A model generated the notes under the pieces. It saw nothing but the letters and a program-made list of their open reading frames with translations, searched no databases and was not told the origin of the DNA. This document shows positions 42,115 to 43,110 of a DNA stretch of 43,110 nt, in pieces; the first letter of the stretch is position 1; every line of letters starts with the position of its first letter. The DNA lies in the NCBI RefSeq assembly GCF_910578895.1, contig NZ_CAJTSC010000029.1:1-43110 (forward strand), read 5' to 3'. The translations under genes and the position numbers were made by a program. Origin of the DNA: an uncultured Bacteroides sp. (GTDB lineage: Bacteria; Bacteroidota; Bacteroidia; Bacteroidales; Bacteroidaceae).

Positions 42115-43101
42115 ATGGATGAACAGATTTTTCTTGATTGGCAGGTACATTTCAATCTACGGAAACCTAATAGCCGTAGGGCAACTCTTATTTATGCGGT
42201 GGCAACGCTGTGGGGGCAGCAGATAAAAGTCAGTACGGGGGTTAAGGTCTATGCTTCCCATTGGGATAAGAACAGACAGATTGCCCGTATGGGTGGTGGT
42301 TTGAGTGGTCTTGATAGTCGAAACAATGCCATAGTCAACACCAAAATAATGGAAGTGACTGTTCAGATTGAAAGGTTAAAACAGTATCTTTGTGAGCATG
42401 TAGAGTTGTTGACCGATGAGGCTAAGGTCAAATCCCTATTTGTAGATTGCGTTAACCCAACTATTAAGAAGACTATGGCGGCAAAGAAAAATACGAACCC
42501 ACTAAAGGCAACTGCGGTGTTTACCAAAGTAATATCAGACCATTGGAACTACGAGAAACAAGGTACGAGGCAAAAGATAGCTATTGTTCGGGACTTTTGT
42601 AAGTGGTTGGAAAGTAATGGCGGTGATACACTTGAAAATGTAAGTAAAAAAACATTAGCACTCTATGAACGGCATCTGAATATTACCCCTACAACGAGGT
42701 CAAAGATAGGGGCAGAGTATAAGACCGTCAAAACCAAAATGGGGCATATAATGAGTGTAATACGTACAGCAAAGAAATTTGAAGACTTTCCAAGTAATAT
42801 TAATGTGGGAGTTGAAAATTATGAACTTCAAACTAAGAAACTGAAAGATGATGATTTAAGTCGGAGTTTTGCGCTGGCGTATAGTGAAGTTGAACAGTTA
42901 TATGCTTGTCAAAACTTATCGGATATTGATGCGGAGAGTAAAGATTTATTTGTATTGCAGTGTGAAATGGGGCAGCGTATCAGCACGATGTTACTATGGC
43001 TGAAAGGGGAGTATAAGGAAACTGATGATTTCTTTGATATGATTTCAACCAAGACTGGAAAATCCACTCGTATCTGCCCCCTTCCGTTCACTTTAAAGTG
43101 A
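42115..43101 (+). CDS. Tyrosine-recombinase-type integrase, C-terminally truncated
   Basis: This 328-residue protein has a Bacteroidota-type Arm-binding N-terminal domain (VHFNLRKPNSRRATLIYAVA, VSTGVKVYASHWDKNRQIAR) and a SAM-like core-binding domain (about 110-215). The start of the catalytic domain follows: FVLQCEMGQRISTMLLWL carries the first catalytic Arg of the usual GLR position. The protein stops soon after the TKTGKSTRICPLPFTLK strand, so the H-x-x-R and Tyr end of the catalytic domain is missing. A one-base shift near 43080 would keep the frame open to the window end. A frameshift, pseudogene or contig-end error is therefore likely. Confidence 0.85.
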   Translation: MDEQIFLDWQVHFNLRKPNSRRATLIYAVATLWGQQIKVSTGVKVYASHWDKNRQIARMGGGLSGLDSRNNAIVNTKIMEVTVQIERLKQYLCEHVELLTDEAKVKSLFVDCVNPTIKKTMAAKKNTNPLKATAVFTKVISDHWNYEKQGTRQKIAIVRDFCKWLESNGGDTLENVSKKTLALYERHLNITPTTRSKIGAEYKTVKTKMGHIMSVIRTAKKFEDFPSNINVGVENYELQTKKLKDDDLSRSFALAYSEVEQLYACQNLSDIDAESKDLFVLQCEMGQRISTMLLWLKGEYKETDDFFDMISTKTGKSTRICPLPFTLK

Positions 43102-43110
43102 TCCCCCCAA

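Noticed and set aside
1..43110. CRISPR arrays, rRNA operons, tRNA genes
   Set aside because: No array with identical 25-40 bp repeats and unique spacers of similar size was seen. The short-period repeats at 8732, 21700 and 42068 have cores of only about 9 to 13 bp. No tRNA- or rRNA-like sequence was recognised by eye.

Overview
The window reads as a piece of a Bacteroides chromosome (phylum Bacteroidota). The evidence is the recurring promoter form TTTG-(19 to 21 bp)-TAnnTTTG, Bacteroidota-type families (DUF3127, DUF4494, UpxY antiterminator, Mpi-like serine invertase, the dihydroorotate dehydrogenase-like family), and gene neighbourhoods typical of the genus. The species cannot be fixed from the sequence alone. 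No rRNA or tRNA gene was recognised.

Bases 1-19,045 are mostly core genes. They hold an unidentified ORF at the edge, a PhnP-like metallo-beta-lactamase-fold hydrolase, a membrane-anchored unknown protein, and a DUF3127 OB-fold protein with an SSB-like C-terminal tip. Next is a DNA-metabolism and cofactor run on the plus strand: dnaN, a DEDDh exonuclease, coaBC, recN, rlmB and a secreted trypsin-like/TPR protein. RidA and FolC follow (convergent, overlapping), then a PIN-PhoH protein, a membrane-anchored nucleotide-sugar 4,6-dehydratase, and a minus-strand group (DUF4494, YggS, dihydroorotate dehydrogenase-like).

Bases 19,244-31,648 are a capsular polysaccharide (CPS) locus. It has a strong promoter and a structured leader, then upxY, an AAA-ATPase/PD-(D/E)XK gene, wzx, wzy, a GT4, a CDP-ribitol synthase fusion, a CDP-glycerol/ribitol-type phosphotransferase, a GT2, a WcfR-like aminotransferase and a WcfS-like initiating sugar transferase, ending in a strong terminator. 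The middle genes are visibly more AT-rich than both ends. The gene set predicts a polymer whose first sugar carries a free amino group and which also contains alditol phosphate, so it would be zwitterionic. An Mpi-family serine recombinase lies just downstream, next to a long inverted repeat.

Bases 32,536-37,005 hold tpx, then glnS-TPR-dedA on the minus strand. Bases 37,034-41,702 are the phosphate-uptake cluster: pstS divergent from pstC-pstA-pstB-phoU. The shared control region carries 11-bp-spaced TTGTAAC repeats arranged like Pho boxes, and PstC carries a PstS-like periplasmic insert. The right end (41,703-43,110) has a candidate small RNA and a tyrosine-recombinase-type integrase that stops early. 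Four exact 12-bp-period repeats sit directly before its start codon.
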